Positions 51,833 through 61,223 of a stretch of DNA of 64,000 nucleotides are shown here, piece after piece; position 1 is the first letter of the stretch; every line of letters starts with the position of its first letter. The notes beneath the pieces were generated by a model that saw only the letters and a list, made by a program, of their open reading frames with translations, made no database searches and was not told the DNA's origin. A program made the position numbers and the translations under genes. The stretch spans positions 1,150,490 to 1,214,489 of the forward strand of contig DDFK01000002.1 of assembly GCA_002337145.1 (NCBI GenBank), written 5' to 3'. The DNA is from Chitinophagaceae bacterium UBA1930 (lineage in GTDB: Bacteria > Bacteroidota > Bacteroidia > Chitinophagales > Chitinophagaceae).

Positions 51833-54244
51833 ATGAAGCGTATGAGTAACAAACAGAATTTCTTTTTAAGCGACGACGAATCGGATTTCATGCCCATAAT
51901 TCCCATAAGCGAAAACGATAGCGAACAAGATAAAAACTTAGTGGTGCCAGAAGCATTGCCCATTTTGCCATTACGCAATACCGTTCTATTTCCCGGTGTT
52001 GTGTTACCCATTACCGTTGGCAGGGACAAAAGCATCAAAGCTGTAAACGATGCCTACAAAGGCGACAAATTGATTGGGGTGCTGGCACAAAAAGACAGCA
52101 ATATAGAAGACCCAGAAGTAACGGATTTATGCAGCATTGGTACCGTTGCCAAAATTGTGAAGCTGATAAAAATGCCCGATGGCGGAACCACCATTATTAT
52201 ACAGGGCAAGAAGCGTTTTGAACTGTTGAACATTGTGAGTGTTGATCCCTATTTTAAAGGTAACATTAAAGTGCTGGACGAGGAAGAAAAGCCACAGAGC
52301 GAAAACTTTGATGCGTATGTTTCTTCCATTAAAGACCTGGCAACACAGATTATTCAATTGTCGCCCAACCTGCCAACAGAGGCTTCCATTATTTTAAAGA
52401 ATATCGAGAACCCTGCATTCCTCATCAATTTTGTAAGCAGCAACCAGAATACCGACCTAACCGAAAAGCAGGCACTACTTGAGATAAACGATATTACCGC
52501 AAGGGCCGAAAGGTTGATTCAATTGCTGCAACGGGAACTGCAGTTTGCCGAGTTGAAAGACAAGGTAACCAATAAGACACGTACCGAGATTGATAAGCAG
52601 CAGCGTGAATATTTTCTTCAGCAACAAATGAAGAGCATTAAAGACGAGTTGGGCGGCGATAGCAACGAGCGTGAAATTGCTGAAATGAAGAAAAAAGGCG
52701 AAGCCAAAAAATGGCCAGAAGCCGCAAAAACGCTGTTCAACAACAGCATTGCAAAACTGGAAAGGATGCATCCCAGCACACCGGATTATTCCGTTGTGTA
52801 CAACCATTGCGACCTGATGCTGGACCTGCCTTGGGAAGAATACACGCCCGATAATTACGACTTGAAGAATGCCAAAAAAGTGCTGGATATAGACCACTAT
52901 GGAATGGTCAAAATAAAGAACCGCATTCTGGAATACCTGGCCGTATTGAAATTAAAGGGCGACATGAAAAGCCCCATACTTTGTTTCGTGGGCCCTCCGG
53001 GTATCGGTAAAACATCATTGGGCAAAAGCATAGCCCATGCTGTTGGGCGTAAATATGCAAGGGTGAGTTTTGGTGGCCTGCATGACGAAAGTGAGATACG
53101 TGGCCACCGTAAAACCTATATTGGTGCCATGCCCGGCAGGATCTTGCAAAACATACGCAAGGTAAAATCATCCAACCCCGTAATGATACTGGACGAGATT
53201 GACAAAGTAGGAAGCGACCATAGGGGCGACCCATCATCTGCCTTGCTGGAAGTATTGGACCCCGAACAGAACAATACATTTTACGACAACTACCTGGAGC
53301 TTGAGTATGACTTGAGCAAAGTACTCTTTATTGCCACTGCCAACAACATACAGAATATACAACCGGCATTAAGGGACAGGCTGGAAATAATAGACCTGAG
53401 TGGTTATGCTGTTGAAGAGAAAATTGAGATAGCCAAACGCCACCTTGTACCCAAACAGCAAGAAGCACATGGCTTAAAGAAAGTGAACCTGAAAATGGCC
53501 GACAAAGTGCTGGAAAAAGTAATAGAAAGCTATACCCGCGAAAGTGGCGTGCGTGAACTGGACAGGCAACTGGCCAGCATTATGCGGTTTGAAGCAAAGG
53601 AATATGCCACCAAGGGAAAAGTAAAGCCAACCATAACAAGTCCAGATATTGAAAAGATACTAGGCCTGCCACGTTACAGCAACGACATGTACAAAACAGT
53701 AAACATGCCGGGCGTTACAGTAGGGCTTGCATGGACCTATGTAGGTGGCGATATACTTTTTATTGAAACGGTACTAAGCGAAGGCAAAGGCGAACTGAAA
53801 CTGACAGGTAACCTGGGCAATGTGATGAAAGAAAGTGCCATAATTGCATTAACTTACTTACAGGCCAATGCAAAGAAGAACAATATTGATGCAGACCTCT
53901 TCAACAAGAAAACCATACATATACACGTACCCGAAGGCTCAACACCTAAAGATGGACCAAGTGCAGGCATAACCATGCTTACCTCATTGGCATCGGCCTT
54001 TACAGGCAGGAAAGTGAAACCTTACCTGGCCATGACTGGCGAAGCCACTTTGCGTGGACAGGTACTGCCCGTTGGCGGCATCAAAGAAAAAGTACTGGCA
54101 GCAAAACGTGCCGGGTTAAAAGAGATTATTATGTGCTGGCAAAATGAAAAGGATGTAAAGGAAATTGATAGCAATTTTATTAAAGGCATACAGTTTCACT
54201 ATGTAAAAACAATGCAACAGGTGCTGGATATTGCTTTGGTATAA
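51833..54244 (+). CDS. lon: ATP-dependent protease Lon (LonA type)
   Basis: Lon unfolds and degrades damaged and short-lived regulatory proteins in the cytosol. At 803 residues it has the N-terminal substrate domain (LPILPLRNTVLFPGVVLPI), AAA+ module with Walker A GPPGIGKTS and Walker B VMILDEIDKVG, and the protease domain with catalytic Ser in PKDGPSAGITM and catalytic Lys in GGIKEKVLAAKRAG. The acidic N-terminal extension before PILPLR is common in Bacteroidota. It is a single-gene unit with a terminator. Confidence 0.97.
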   Translation: MKRMSNKQNFFLSDDESDFMPIIPISENDSEQDKNLVVPEALPILPLRNTVLFPGVVLPITVGRDKSIKAVNDAYKGDKLIGVLAQKDSNIEDPEVTDLCSIGTVAKIVKLIKMPDGGTTIIIQGKKRFELLNIVSVDPYFKGNIKVLDEEEKPQSENFDAYVSSIKDLATQIIQLSPNLPTEASIILKNIENPAFLINFVSSNQNTDLTEKQALLEINDITARAERLIQLLQRELQFAELKDKVTNKTRTEIDKQQREYFLQQQMKSIKDELGGDSNEREIAEMKKKGEAKKWPEAAKTLFNNSIAKLERMHPSTPDYSVVYNHCDLMLDLPWEEYTPDNYDLKNAKKVLDIDHYGMVKIKNRILEYLAVLKLKGDMKSPILCFVGPPGIGKTSLGKSIAHAVGRKYARVSFGGLHDESEIRGHRKTYIGAMPGRILQNIRKVKSSNPVMILDEIDKVGSDHRGDPSSALLEVLDPEQNNTFYDNYLELEYDLSKVLFIATANNIQNIQPALRDRLEIIDLSGYAVEEKIEIAKRHLVPKQQEAHGLKKVNLKMADKVLEKVIESYTRESGVRELDRQLASIMRFEAKEYATKGKVKPTITSPDIEKILGLPRYSNDMYKTVNMPGVTVGLAWTYVGGDILFIETVLSEGKGELKLTGNLGNVMKESAIIALTYLQANAKKNNIDADLFNKKTIHIHVPEGSTPKDGPSAGITMLTSLASAFTGRKVKPYLAMTGEATLRGQVLPVGGIKEKVLAAKRAGLKEIIMCWQNEKDVKEIDSNFIKGIQFHYVKTMQQVLDIALV

Positions 54245-54262
54245 GCATGGATTGATTAAATG

Positions 54263-54298
54263 AAGAAGCTCCCCATAAAACAGAGAGCTTCTTGTTTT
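54263..54298 (+). terminator. Terminator after lon
   Basis: 9-bp stem AAGAAGCTC/GAGCTTCTT with a 13-base loop, then GTTTTAT. Confidence 0.8.
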
Positions 54299-54447
54299 AT
54301 AGACTAATTGGTCCTTCGTTTATTGAAAAAGGTCTAAAGCACGCCTGTTTATATATGCCGATTAACCTTTTTGATGGTTTGTTTTGCAAACTTGGCTTAT
54401 TTTTACGAGGCTACTCGTTTTGCTATTGTTGAATAATCTACCTGGTA

Positions 54448-57267
54448 ATGAACAAATTGCTATCTACCATTATCGGCTCAATGCTCATGCTGTGGTGCAC
54501 TGTGTGCAACGCACAGGACTATGCATTAGACAATACCTTAAATGGGCAAACCATCACAACCTGCGCTGGCAATTTCTACGACTCCGATCCAAATGGCAAC
54601 TATGGGGCATCGCAAAACTATAGCGTAACTTTTTGTTCGGGCACAGTAGGTAAAGTGATGCATTTCGATTTCCAGGAATTGGTTATAGCCGCTGGCGATA
54701 CCCTGTTTGCTTACGATGGCATTGGTACAAATGCCCATTGCATTGATACTTTTACAAATGTAAACCGCGGCCCTGGCGAAGTGGGCGTAATCGCCACCGA
54801 TACCAACAACACTGGTTGCATTACTTTCAGGTTCAAGTCAAACGCCACCACTCAGGCTTCTGGTTGGGAAGCTGCCATTTCCTGCGGCTATCAATGCAAG
54901 CAACCCATTACAGGCTCCATCAGTACAAACCCTGCACAATCTGGTGGCTACACCGATATCTGCCTAACGCCCGATGACAAAGTGGTGTTCAATCTGGCCA
55001 CTGTATATGCAGCCAATGGTTTGATCTATAACCAGAAAGACAACACGTCAAAATTCCATTGGTTTTTTGGCGATGGAAAGGACACATTAGGTGTGGACAT
55101 TGCCTCCGTAAGCCATACCTATACACAGGTAGGCGGATACGATGTAAAAGTTTCCGTAACGGACTCCAACGGCTGCATCAACAGCCTGCCCATAACCATA
55201 AAAGTAAGAACAGGTATTAAGCCTGTGTACAATATACAGGTACTGCCAACACTCTGCGTAGGCGATACAGCAAGGATCACTCCCGGCGGAGCAACAGGTT
55301 CAAGCTCCGGCGGTTTTGCATTGCCACAACAGGCATCATTTGTACACTTGCCTGTATCCAGCGACTCCCTGTTTTTGCCCGATGCCCCAAGCAACTCAAC
55401 AGCCGGCGTTTACTCAACAAGCATATTGATTGACCAGTTTGCTGCAGGGCAAACACTTACCAATATCAATATGCTAAAAGGGATATTCATGAATATGGAA
55501 CATTCCTATCTGGGAGATATTGATATTTCGATCACAGCCCCAAACGGCAAAAAAGTGATACTGAAAACAGGGCCCGGTGCAGAAGACTGCTTCCTGGGCG
55601 AACCGGTTGATGGCAACCTGCACACAGCAAACGACAACCATGCATTGGACAATATCCGTGGCAATGGCTACGATTACTGGTTCAACGCATCGCCACAATT
55701 CGGTACCATGGTATCCGAAGCAAACTCGCACCTGTACTCTTATGTTGACAATGCAGGGCAGGATGTGATAGACCATGCATACCTTCCATCGGGCAGCTAC
55801 ACCTCCTCGCAAAGTTTGAATGCACTTGTAGGAACGCCGTTGAATGGTACCTGGACATTACAGATTACCGATTACCAAAAGCAGGACAATGGTTACCTAT
55901 TTAACTGGCACCTGGATTTTGATGCCTCACTATACCCCAATGTGGAAACTTATACGGTTGGTATAACCAGCCAAAACTGGGTAACGCCAACAGAAGGGCT
56001 CATAAGTGTAAACGGTACAGTGGCCACCATTGCACCTACTGTTGTAAAGAACTACGATTTTGTATACAGAGTGGTGGATGATTTTGGATGCCACTACGAT
56101 ACCACTATCTCCATTGAACTGAAACCCTTACCTACAAAACCGGACCTTGGTCCTGATGTTGCACTGTGCACAGGGCAAACCAATATACTGCTGATTGTAT
56201 CCAACTTCGACCCCATCAATAATTACAATTGGAGTAATGGCGACAATGGCCAGTACTCAAATGTGGGCACACCAGGAACCTATTTCGTTACATCCAAAAG
56301 TTTGTACGGCTGTGCCAGCAAGGATACCATTGTTGTTGGGCAAACAACGAATGTAACCGCTTCATTGGGACTGGATACATTCTATTGTGCATCCAACCCC
56401 AATGTGTTAAAGCCCGTTGTAAGCAGCAACATCACTACTTATTTATGGAACAACGGATCCACGGCAGATACATTAAAAACAATAGGTCCTGGAACCTATA
56501 CCGTTAAGGCAAGTACTGCAAACGGCTGCAACACTACGGCAACCATTAACCTTACGGACAACCCGGTTAATGCCTATGCAATGCCATCCGATACGGTTAT
56601 TTGCGATAAGAGCAGTTTCTTTATTACACTTAACCCGCCGGCAAGCACAAGCATCACATGGAACGATGGTGTGTTGGGAAATACCCGGCTGATTACTGCC
56701 CCCAACAACTACACTACAATTGCCAACAATATTGGCTGCCTTAAAAAGAACAACTACAATGTAACAACCAAGCCGTTGCCGGTAATCAACTTGGGTAACG
56801 ATTCCACCATTTGCAACCTACGAACTTACCTGATGCGTGTAAGCTATCCCGGTGCCACTTATTTATGGAACGACAACTCAACCGATTCATTCATGCTGGT
56901 AAAGAATCCCGGCACTTACTGGGTAGAGGCATTGTTAAACCAATGCACCTATCGTGACAGTGTGGATATCCAATACAAAAAATGCGATTGCGAAACGGTA
57001 GTGCCCAATGCTTTTTCGCCCAATGGCGATGGCATAAACGACCTGTTCAAGGCCGATATGAAATGTGTGCCACTTTCCTATCACTTAAGTGTGTTTAACC
57101 GCTGGGGGCAAGAAGTGTTTGCTACCAAAGACTATACAACAGGTTGGGACGGCAGGCGTAACGGAACACCATTACCAGTGGGTACCTACTATTATATCAT
57201 CACCTACTACAATGTAGGCCTGCAGGTAAACGAACGCTTTAATGGCAGCATCACCTTATTGCGTTAA
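54448..57267 (+). CDS. Large secreted surface protein with CUB, PKD, P-domain and T9SS type B sorting domain
   Basis: A 939-residue multidomain protein. It has a signal peptide (cleavage near CNAQ), a CUB-like domain at about 30-152 (ITFRFKSNATTQASGWEA), a PKD domain at about 165-265 (FHWFFGDGKDT, VGGYDVKVSVTD), and a proprotein-convertase P-domain at about 320-490 (GDIDISITAPNGKKVIL, GTWTLQITDY). Ig-like repeats with LWNNGSTADT patterns follow. The last 88 residues, from VVPNAFSPNGDGINDLF to NERFNGSITLL, form the gliding-motility-associated C-terminal domain that sends proteins out through the type IX system. No protease domain is seen, so it is probably an adhesin or matrix protein. Confidence 0.93.
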   Translation: MNKLLSTIIGSMLMLWCTVCNAQDYALDNTLNGQTITTCAGNFYDSDPNGNYGASQNYSVTFCSGTVGKVMHFDFQELVIAAGDTLFAYDGIGTNAHCIDTFTNVNRGPGEVGVIATDTNNTGCITFRFKSNATTQASGWEAAISCGYQCKQPITGSISTNPAQSGGYTDICLTPDDKVVFNLATVYAANGLIYNQKDNTSKFHWFFGDGKDTLGVDIASVSHTYTQVGGYDVKVSVTDSNGCINSLPITIKVRTGIKPVYNIQVLPTLCVGDTARITPGGATGSSSGGFALPQQASFVHLPVSSDSLFLPDAPSNSTAGVYSTSILIDQFAAGQTLTNINMLKGIFMNMEHSYLGDIDISITAPNGKKVILKTGPGAEDCFLGEPVDGNLHTANDNHALDNIRGNGYDYWFNASPQFGTMVSEANSHLYSYVDNAGQDVIDHAYLPSGSYTSSQSLNALVGTPLNGTWTLQITDYQKQDNGYLFNWHLDFDASLYPNVETYTVGITSQNWVTPTEGLISVNGTVATIAPTVVKNYDFVYRVVDDFGCHYDTTISIELKPLPTKPDLGPDVALCTGQTNILLIVSNFDPINNYNWSNGDNGQYSNVGTPGTYFVTSKSLYGCASKDTIVVGQTTNVTASLGLDTFYCASNPNVLKPVVSSNITTYLWNNGSTADTLKTIGPGTYTVKASTANGCNTTATINLTDNPVNAYAMPSDTVICDKSSFFITLNPPASTSITWNDGVLGNTRLITAPNNYTTIANNIGCLKKNNYNVTTKPLPVINLGNDSTICNLRTYLMRVSYPGATYLWNDNSTDSFMLVKNPGTYWVEALLNQCTYRDSVDIQYKKCDCETVVPNAFSPNGDGINDLFKADMKCVPLSYHLSVFNRWGQEVFATKDYTTGWDGRRNGTPLPVGTYYYIITYYNVGLQVNERFNGSITLLR

Positions 57268-57342
57268 TGCACAAATGCAAGGCATAAAAAATCTGCCCAC
57301 AGTTCATTGCAAAGCGGTTATTTTTATCAAAATTTTTCTTTC

Positions 57343-57864
57343 TTGAAAACGATTTTATCCGAGCAGCAAATTGCATTGACCGTAAAACGATTGGCACACC
57401 AAGTGCTGGAAAATCACCTGCAACTAAAAGATACCGTAATCATTGGCATACAGCCACGGGGCGTTTTTTTGAGTGATAAAATTGTGGATGAATTAAAGCA
57501 GATCGTGCCGCCTTCATCTGTACAATACGGTAAGCTGGACATCACTTTTTACAGGGATGATATCCGCAAAGAACTACATGTTGCCAACAAAACAGAAATT
57601 CCCTTCAGCATAGAAAATAAAAATGTGGTGCTTGTAGACGATGTCTTATGGACAGGAAGAACCATACGTTCGGCACTGGATGCCCTGCTCGATTTTGGCA
57701 GGCCAGCAAAAGTGGAATTATGTGTTTTGATTGATAGAAGGTTCAGCCGCGAATTTCCCATACAACCGGATTATGTAGGTAGGGCAATTGATACCATCGT
57801 ATCGCAAAAAGTAAAAGTGTTCTGGCAGGAGCGTGATGATAAAGAATGTGTCGATTTGATTTAA
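57343..57864 (+). CDS. pyrR: PyrR-type bifunctional regulator / uracil phosphoribosyltransferase
   Basis: PyrR has the type I PRTase fold with the PRPP loop VVLVDDVLWTGRT, and IGIQPRGVFLSDK in the region that binds the PRPP pyrophosphate. In Gram-positives it attenuates pyr mRNA and has weak UPRTase activity. The TTG at 57343 gives MKTILSEQQIALTVKRLAH, the usual N-terminus (about 173 residues). The frame extends to another TTG at 57307. There is no ATG nearby. pyrB follows 66 bases later; I see no obvious attenuator fold in the leader. Confidence 0.9.
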   Translation: MKTILSEQQIALTVKRLAHQVLENHLQLKDTVIIGIQPRGVFLSDKIVDELKQIVPPSSVQYGKLDITFYRDDIRKELHVANKTEIPFSIENKNVVLVDDVLWTGRTIRSALDALLDFGRPAKVELCVLIDRRFSREFPIQPDYVGRAIDTIVSQKVKVFWQERDDKECVDLI

Positions 57865-57930
57865 GGATAGCTAATTAAACTTTAAACTGGAAACATGAAA
57901 CTTGTAACTTTCTATTAACTTCGCTTTTTA

Positions 57931-58857
57931 ATGAAACTATCTACCAAACACCTACTTGGTATCAAAGACCTCACAAAAGAGGACATACAACTCATTCTAT
58001 CCACTGCTTCCAATTTTAAAGATGTTCTGCAAAGGCCCGTCAAGAAAGTGCCATCATTACGGGATGTGACCATTGTGAACCTCTTCTATGAAAACTCCAC
58101 CCGTACAAGGATATCTTTTGAACTGGCAGAAAAAAGGCTCAGTGCAGATACCATCAACTTTACGGCAAGTGGCAGCAGTGCAGCCAAGGGAGAAACCTTA
58201 CTGGACACCGTGAATAATATCCTCAGCATGAAAGTGGATATGGTGGTAATGCGGCACAGTGCAAGCGGGGCACCGCATTTTTTGGCAAAACATATTCCTG
58301 CAGCAATTGTAAACGCAGGCGATGGTATCAACGAACACCCCACACAGGCCCTGCTGGATGCATTCAGTATGCAGGAGAAATTCGGCAGCCTCGAAGGATT
58401 GAAAGTGGCCATCATTGGCGACATCATGCATAGCCGTGTGGCATTGAGCAATATTTACCTGCTGAAAAAAATGGGGGCCGAAATAATTGTTGCAGGTCCG
58501 CCCACACTCATACCAAAATACATAACAGAAGCACTGGGCGTAAAAGTTGAATACAACTTAAAGAAAGCCCTTCAATGGTGCGATGTAGCAAACGTACTGC
58601 GTATACAACTGGAAAGGCAGAACCAGCCATTGTTCTCCTCCTTGCGGGAATACAATCTCAGCTACGGCGTAAGCCGCAAACTGCTCGAAAGCCTAGGCAA
58701 AGAAATTACCATTATGCACCCCGGCCCAATAAACAGGGGTGTGGAACTGGATAGTGATGTGGCCGATGGACCATACTCCATTGTGCTCAACCAGGTTGAA
58801 AACGGTGTTGCCGTACGCATGGCAGCCTTATATTTGTTAAGTCCACAAACAACATAA
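57931..58857 (+). CDS. pyrB: Aspartate carbamoyltransferase catalytic chain
   Basis: Joins carbamoyl phosphate and aspartate, the first committed step of pyrimidine synthesis. At 308 residues it is full length. The carbamoyl-phosphate site is ENSTRTRISFELA, followed by HPTQALLDAF, and the aspartate side has HPGPINRGVEL. It lies 66 bases after pyrR and 4 bases before coaD, so the three are probably co-transcribed. No pyrI regulatory chain is present. pyrE lies 24 kb away in this window. Confidence 0.96.
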   Translation: MKLSTKHLLGIKDLTKEDIQLILSTASNFKDVLQRPVKKVPSLRDVTIVNLFYENSTRTRISFELAEKRLSADTINFTASGSSAAKGETLLDTVNNILSMKVDMVVMRHSASGAPHFLAKHIPAAIVNAGDGINEHPTQALLDAFSMQEKFGSLEGLKVAIIGDIMHSRVALSNIYLLKKMGAEIIVAGPPTLIPKYITEALGVKVEYNLKKALQWCDVANVLRIQLERQNQPLFSSLREYNLSYGVSRKLLESLGKEITIMHPGPINRGVELDSDVADGPYSIVLNQVENGVAVRMAALYLLSPQTT

Positions 58858-58861
58858 AATT

Positions 58862-59332
58862 ATGCAACGCATCTGCTTGTTTCCCGGAACCTTCGACCCC
58901 GTTACTTTAGGCCATACAGATATCATTAACCGTGCATTGCCATTGTTCGATAGGATTGTGGTAGGCATCGGCGTCAACTCTTCCAAAAGTCCCATGTTCA
59001 GTGCAGAGCAACGCATGCAATGGTTCCAGGAAATCTATAAGGATGAACCCAAAGTGGAGAGCGTAACTTTTGAAGGTCTTACGGTTGACTATTGCAAGAC
59101 AATTGGTGCAAAATTCATCCTGCGTGGCATACGCTTCGTGAGTGATTTTGAATATGAAAAATCCATTGCCGATGCAAACAGGACAATGGACAAAGACATA
59201 GAAACTGTTTTCCTGACCGGTGAGCCCAAATATACTTCCGTGGCTTCTACCATTGTAAGAGACATCCTGAAAAATGGCGGCAATGCTTCTCCCTTCTTAC
59301 CCGAAGCGGTCATTGCAAGCCTGCATCACTAA
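58862..59332 (+). CDS. coaD: Phosphopantetheine adenylyltransferase
   Basis: Transfers AMP from ATP to 4'-phosphopantetheine to give dephospho-CoA, the fourth step of coenzyme A synthesis. The 156-residue product has the nucleotidyltransferase motif FPGTFDPVTLGHTDII, the phosphopantetheine-contact LRGIRFVSDFEYE, and YTSVASTIVRDI, the variant of the ISSTxxR motif. It starts 4 bases after pyrB, which suggests coupled transcription. In the 219-base gap after it a GC-rich imperfect hairpin (59366-59390, around GGGCGGCCGCT) may serve to end transcription. Confidence 0.96.
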   Translation: MQRICLFPGTFDPVTLGHTDIINRALPLFDRIVVGIGVNSSKSPMFSAEQRMQWFQEIYKDEPKVESVTFEGLTVDYCKTIGAKFILRGIRFVSDFEYEKSIADANRTMDKDIETVFLTGEPKYTSVASTIVRDILKNGGNASPFLPEAVIASLHH

Positions 59333-59551
59333 TAACATACAAATTGTATAGATAGCTTTTAAAATAGCGGTGGCCCAAGGGGCGGCCGCTGTTGATGTAT
59401 ATGCCCAATACATTGCCAAGGCCGCTAACCAACAGCAGGTTATAAAATTTATTTTGCCTAATAATAGGCTTCGATTAAACTTTTCTGATTATTTTAATTC
59501 CGTAATTGGGCACAATGATTGCTTCAACATTTACAACTTATTTAATAACCT

Positions 59552-61171
59552 ATGAGTATCCCTTCAGTAAGCAGCGGTTTAAAAAAGTACAAAGGCAAAT
59601 GGACAAAAGATGAAGCTACCCATCTTTTAAAACGGACCATGTTCGGTGCAAGGAAACAGGACGTGGAATATTTTTCAGAAAAATCACTCCGTAAAACAAT
59701 TGATGAACTGGTGGATGGTATGGAAGAAGTACCACAGCCACCCATCAACAATTACAACGACGATAATTATACCGATGAAGAGATACCCTTGGGGTCAACC
59801 TGGATAACAGCTACCAAACAGAATGGCATGAACTCCGGTAGAAGAAGGAATTCACTAAAAGCATGGTGGGTAGGTTTGATGCTGAACCAGAACAGGACCC
59901 TTCGCGAAAAAATGGTACTCTTTTGGCACAACCATTTTTCTACCGAAATGGTGAATGTGGACAACGGTATATGGCTATACAAACACAATGTACTGCTTCG
60001 CCAATATGCATTGGGCAACTTCAAGGAAATGGTAAGGGCCGTTACTTACGACCCTGCCATGCTTAAATACCTCAATGGCAACAACAATGTAAAAAAGGCT
60101 CCCGATGAAAACTACGGCCGTGAGCTACAGGAACTTTTTACCGTAGGCAAAGGACCCGGTTCCCACTATACTGAAAGCGATGTAAAAGCCGCAGCAAGGG
60201 TACTAACGGGTATAAGGATTGAAAACAAGATATTGCCCGAGGCACACGGCATTTTTGATGTGGGCAGGCACGACGATACAGACAAACAGTTCTCCGCATT
60301 TTATGGCAATGCAATCATCAAAGGCAAGAAAGGAAAAGAAGGCGAACAGGAAGTGGATGAAATGCTCAACATGATTTTTGCACAGGAAGAAGTGGCCAGG
60401 TTCATTTGCCGCAAGCTGTACCGTTTCTTCATCTATCATACCATTGATGAAAATGCAGAAAAGAATATCATAGAGCCACTGGCCAAAACATTCAGGAAAA
60501 ACAATTACGACATCAAGCCCGTACTCAAAGAATTGTTAAGCAGCCAGCATTTTTTCGACATTGCAAACCGTGGCTGTATCATCAAGAACCCGCTTGATTT
60601 TACGGTTGGCCTTTGCCGCGAATTTGAAGTGCAGTTTCCCGACAGTACGGACTATGTAAACCAATATGGCTTATGGCTAACCCTGCAAACGCAAGCCTCG
60701 CAAATGCAACAGAACATTGGCGACCCGCCTAATGTGGCTGGCTGGCCTGCATACTATCAAGAGCCACAGTACGACAAAATATGGATCAATAGCGACACAC
60801 TTCCCAAACGGAATGTGTTTACTGATAAAATGATTATAAACGGGGGCTATGCAAGGGCCACCAAAAAAATCATGATAGACCCGGTACAATTTGCACAGTC
60901 ATTACCAGACCCCGCCAATCCGGATACATTGATTAACGACAGCGTTAAACTATTGTACATGATGGACCTGCCAGACAAGGAAAAGAAATACCTGAAAGAA
61001 GGTATCCTGCTTTCAGGTTTAAAAGGCATGATGAGCGACCATTACTGGACAGATGCCTGGAACAAAATGGCTACCAGCCCCGACGATGCAGCAAACAAGA
61101 AAGACGTTACCACCAAGCTCAAGAAGCTGTACCAATACCTCATGAACCTGCCGCAATACCAATTGTGTTGA
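59552..61171 (+). CDS. DUF1800-domain protein
   Basis: A 539-residue protein of the DUF1800 family: EATHLLKRTMFGARKQD near the start, KMVLFWHNHFSTEM, NYGRELQELFTVGKG, ESDVKAAARVLTG and FICRKLYRFFIYH. It is long for the family and shows no standard signal peptide. DUF1800 and DUF1501 proteins are nearly always encoded side by side, as here (52 bases apart). The pair is presumed to work together in the envelope, but its reaction is unknown. Confidence 0.93.
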   Translation: MSIPSVSSGLKKYKGKWTKDEATHLLKRTMFGARKQDVEYFSEKSLRKTIDELVDGMEEVPQPPINNYNDDNYTDEEIPLGSTWITATKQNGMNSGRRRNSLKAWWVGLMLNQNRTLREKMVLFWHNHFSTEMVNVDNGIWLYKHNVLLRQYALGNFKEMVRAVTYDPAMLKYLNGNNNVKKAPDENYGRELQELFTVGKGPGSHYTESDVKAAARVLTGIRIENKILPEAHGIFDVGRHDDTDKQFSAFYGNAIIKGKKGKEGEQEVDEMLNMIFAQEEVARFICRKLYRFFIYHTIDENAEKNIIEPLAKTFRKNNYDIKPVLKELLSSQHFFDIANRGCIIKNPLDFTVGLCREFEVQFPDSTDYVNQYGLWLTLQTQASQMQQNIGDPPNVAGWPAYYQEPQYDKIWINSDTLPKRNVFTDKMIINGGYARATKKIMIDPVQFAQSLPDPANPDTLINDSVKLLYMMDLPDKEKKYLKEGILLSGLKGMMSDHYWTDAWNKMATSPDDAANKKDVTTKLKKLYQYLMNLPQYQLC

Positions 61172-61223
61172 CACTATATGCGGCAATAACAACAAATACA
61201 ATAACCTACTAAAATACTGAACC

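Noticed and set aside
57268..57342. PyrR-responsive attenuator in the pyrR leader
   Set aside because: I could not find a terminator/antiterminator pair or a convincing PyrR-binding loop by eye.
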